Origin: Nitrospira sp. CG24C
GTDB lineage: Bacteria; Nitrospirota; Nitrospiria; Nitrospirales; Nitrospiraceae
Length of the DNA: 41,277 bases
Assembly: GCA_002869885.2 (NCBI GenBank)
Contig: NEWR02000010.1
Coordinates: forward strand, 354,029 to 395,305
Direction: 5' to 3'
This document shows positions 39,278-41,277 of the stretch, piece after piece. How positions within the stretch are numbered: the first letter of the stretch is position 1; the number at the start of each line of letters is the position of its first letter. The notes beneath the pieces were generated by a model. It made no database searches. It saw only the letters and a list, made by a program, of their open reading frames with translations, and had not been told where the DNA came from. The translations under genes and the position numbers were made by a program.

Positions 39278-41277
39278 CTAGACTTTGATCTTGATGTGTT
39301 CGCCTTTGAGCCACTTGATCATGAACTCATTCTCTTGGCCCGGCGTGAAGCCCGTCCGCACCGGTTCCCAGGGGCCACGGGCCCCGATCCCGCCGTCTTC
39401 GGCCTTGGTGATCCGGATGAGACATTCCTTTGGCACCGTATTAATGGCATGGTGATCGACCTGGTAGCCCCATTTGAATTTCCAGGCGATCGCATGTTTG
39501 CCGGGCAAGGAGTCGGTCTGGTGCATCGGCATCAACCAGTTCCGGGTAAAGGACTGCTGCGCCCCGTACCGGAAGTTCGACTGATAGCCCGTATCCACCG
39601 CGATGGCGCGCCCGTCCGGGCGCGTCTCATGGCCCTTGACCGACTTCGGTGTGGACACGTACGGGGCATGCTTCGACATCGTGACATGGTACGGATAGGC
39701 CGGATTGTATTTGGCCCGGATCATGAGCCGCGCGCACTTGTAGTAGGGATCCGACGGTTTCCAGCCCCGATAGGGCCGGTCCACCGGGTTGCCGTCCACA
39801 TAGACGTAGTCGCCGTCGTTGATCCCGCGGTCTTTCGCCGCCTGCGGGTTGATGTGCAGCTGGTGCTCGCCCACCCCCGGGGTCCGTTTATCCATGCGGT
39901 ACGGATCGCCGAAGTTCGACTCGTAAATCTGCACCCAGTCGTTTACAGACCATTGGCTATGCACCCGATGGCGGGTCTTGGGCGTGACGCAGTAGAACTG
40001 GTAGCCCTTCTCCCACAAAGGGTTCGCATGCCGCTTGATTTCCTGCCACGGCAACTTGATGTTCCGCACCGTTTTGTCGTCATGGTGCTGCGCCGTAATC
40101 GGAATCCCGTAGTCGTCGGGGCGGACATAGGGGTTGGTGGTCATGATGGCATTCGGCAGATAGGGGGTCGCTTCCGTGCCCTCTCGGTGCGAGATGAAGT
40201 TCTCGCCGTATTCGATCGCCTCCGGCTCGGTCCGGTAGGTTTCATACCGACCGGTCCTGGTCCACATGGGCTTCGACTCGTTGGTCTCTTCCCAGAACGC
40301 CATCCGCGGGTAGGTGCGCGTCATGACCATCCAGCCCTTTTCCGACTTCAGCATGACGTCAGCGCTGTAGCCGTAGAAGGTACTGGAGGCATCGAGTAAC
40401 CGCTGGGCATAGACATCGACCCGGTTTTCGAAGACGAACTTGAAGTAGTCTTTCATCCGCGTGTCGCCGGTCATGTCCGACAACTTCGCTGCGACGCCGG
40501 CAAAGGTATCGAGGTCATTGCGGGTATCGTACAGGGGCCGGATCCCGCCCTTCCAGATCTGCACCCAGGGATTGGAGACCGTGATCGTCATTTCAGGATA
40601 GGTGAACTCCATCCAGGTGTTACAAGCGAAAGCCAGATCACTATGGTTGATGTCTGAAGTCATTTCGACATCCTGCGTAATAACGGTCTCGATGTTCGGG
40701 TCCACATTGTGAACCAGGTCATAGTGATGCTTGGCATTGTTGACATGGTTGGTGTTAGACACCCACCGTAACTTGCTCGGGGTCGGCATGTGCGTCTTGC
40801 CCGTAAACACCTTGCGTCCGTACTTCGGGGTATTGACGATCAGGGGAGTGTCACCATGGCCCCAATAGCCAACTTCTTCGCCGTAGTAATACTGTTGGAT
40901 CTTGATTTCTTTGCCATGTGCGTTCGGATCGAGGGTGATGTTGAAGGGATCCTCCCCCGTATGCACACCAAGACCGCCGCCCGACCAGGGCGTGGCCGTA
41001 AATGTCCCGGCCTTGTAGTTGCCGGCCCAGGTACATTGCCCGGCGCCGAACTTCCCGACGTTGCCGGTGGAGATGAGCACCATCGCGGCGCCACGGGAGT
41101 TGGAAGTCTGTTGAAAATAATGGTTCGTGCCTTCGCCATTGTGGATCGCGGCGGGCTTGATCGAGCCGGAGTCCCGCGCCCACCGAACCAGCAGATCCTT
41201 CGGCGTCCGGCAGATCTGATGGACGGTGTCCAGATCGTAATCCTGGAAGTGGACCATGTACATCTGCCAGACCGGCA
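39278..41277 (-). CDS. nxrA: Nitrite oxidoreductase alpha subunit NxrA (C-terminal part, runs off window)
   Basis: 665 residues are visible; the N-terminus is beyond 41277. Complete Nitrospira NxrA has about 1150 residues. NxrA is the molybdopterin catalytic subunit that oxidises nitrite to nitrate, facing the periplasm in Nitrospira. Visible stretches fit the molybdopterin oxidoreductase middle and C-terminal dinucleotide-binding domain: IHNGEGTNHYFQQTSNSRGA, GNVGKFGAGQCTWAGNYKAG, and HQLHINPQAAKDRGINDGDY. The last domain ends IKWLKGEHIKIKV. The first Met in frame (41263) is internal, since the frame stays open to the edge. The stop TAG lies at the boundary of the palindromic spacer before nxrB. 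Confidence 0.97.
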   Translation of the reverse strand, partial: PVWQMYMVHFQDYDLDTVHQICRTPKDLLVRWARDSGSIKPAAIHNGEGTNHYFQQTSNSRGAAMVLISTGNVGKFGAGQCTWAGNYKAGTFTATPWSGGGLGVHTGEDPFNITLDPNAHGKEIKIQQYYYGEEVGYWGHGDTPLIVNTPKYGRKVFTGKTHMPTPSKLRWVSNTNHVNNAKHHYDLVHNVDPNIETVITQDVEMTSDINHSDLAFACNTWMEFTYPEMTITVSNPWVQIWKGGIRPLYDTRNDLDTFAGVAAKLSDMTGDTRMKDYFKFVFENRVDVYAQRLLDASSTFYGYSADVMLKSEKGWMVMTRTYPRMAFWEETNESKPMWTRTGRYETYRTEPEAIEYGENFISHREGTEATPYLPNAIMTTNPYVRPDDYGIPITAQHHDDKTVRNIKLPWQEIKRHANPLWEKGYQFYCVTPKTRHRVHSQWSVNDWVQIYESNFGDPYRMDKRTPGVGEHQLHINPQAAKDRGINDGDYVYVDGNPVDRPYRGWKPSDPYYKCARLMIRAKYNPAYPYHVTMSKHAPYVSTPKSVKGHETRPDGRAIAVDTGYQSNFRYGAQQSFTRNWLMPMHQTDSLPGKHAIAWKFKWGYQVDHHAINTVPKECLIRITKAEDGGIGARGPWEPVRTGFTPGQENEFMIKWLKGEHIKIKV

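Noticed and set aside
37893..39281. Long plus-strand reading frame (462 codons) opposite nxrB, and similar ones at 39233-40399, 32052-33359 and 11110-12093
   Set aside because: They are exact antisense shadows of well-identified genes, have no ribosome site or recognisable domain, and arise from the GC-rich codon pattern.

Overview
The window is from a nitrite-oxidising bacterium of the genus Nitrospira. The strongest evidence is at the right end: on the minus strand lies the C-terminal two thirds of a nitrite oxidoreductase alpha subunit (nxrA, running off the window), followed by a 429-residue iron-sulfur beta subunit (nxrB). A lone gene for the prokaryotic ubiquitin-like protein Pup, a His-rich SmbP-like protein and several pentahaem cytochromes c agree with this. 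The DNA is moderately GC-rich and gene-dense. I see no tRNA, rRNA, CRISPR array or transposase gene.

Layout. Positions 1-6.4 kb hold the end of an M28-type peptidase, a small secreted protein, a TolC-family outer-membrane protein with two small membrane proteins, and a divergent UvrA carrying an in-frame insertion. Positions 6.4-13 kb are mostly minus strand: a CsgG/PDZ-type lipoprotein, YqgE/AlgH, a nitrilase-family amidase, SmbP, a double-domain rhodanese, a pentahaem cytochrome c and a histone-deacetylase-fold enzyme. Positions 13-18 kb hold a TPR protein, an M3 oligopeptidase, a small [2Fe-2S] Bfd-like protein behind a Fur-box-like site, an exported or anchored flavodoxin, two small proteins and a DUF192 protein. 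Positions 18-25 kb hold a bifunctional (p)ppGpp synthetase/hydrolase with a duplicated 3' end, recJ, pup and a K+-independent H+-pyrophosphatase. Positions 25-27.6 kb hold three genes of uncertain role.

From 27.6 kb to the right end, eleven genes lie in one direction on the minus strand. In transcription order they are nxrA, nxrB, a radical SAM protein, a polytopic membrane protein, a TPR protein, TatA, an NHL beta-propeller, an NxrC-like haem-binding gamma subunit, a PDZ protein and two pentahaem cytochromes c. I read this as a candidate nitrite-oxidation island: catalytic subunits, export, assembly or maturation factors, and periplasmic electron carriers. The functional links are inferred from order and family, not shown by sequence.

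The most unusual structure is intergenic. At least six families of dispersed palindromic elements (named A to F here) sit between genes. They occur as whole copies, half copies and mosaics, and many begin exactly at the stop codon of the gene before them, with consensus TARCRRGA where the first three bases are the stop. Family A (about 130 bp) keeps its pairing by compensatory changes between copies, which suggests a selected RNA hairpin. Two nearly identical family A copies bracket a diverged second copy of the rel 3' end, a likely scar of recombination between related strains.
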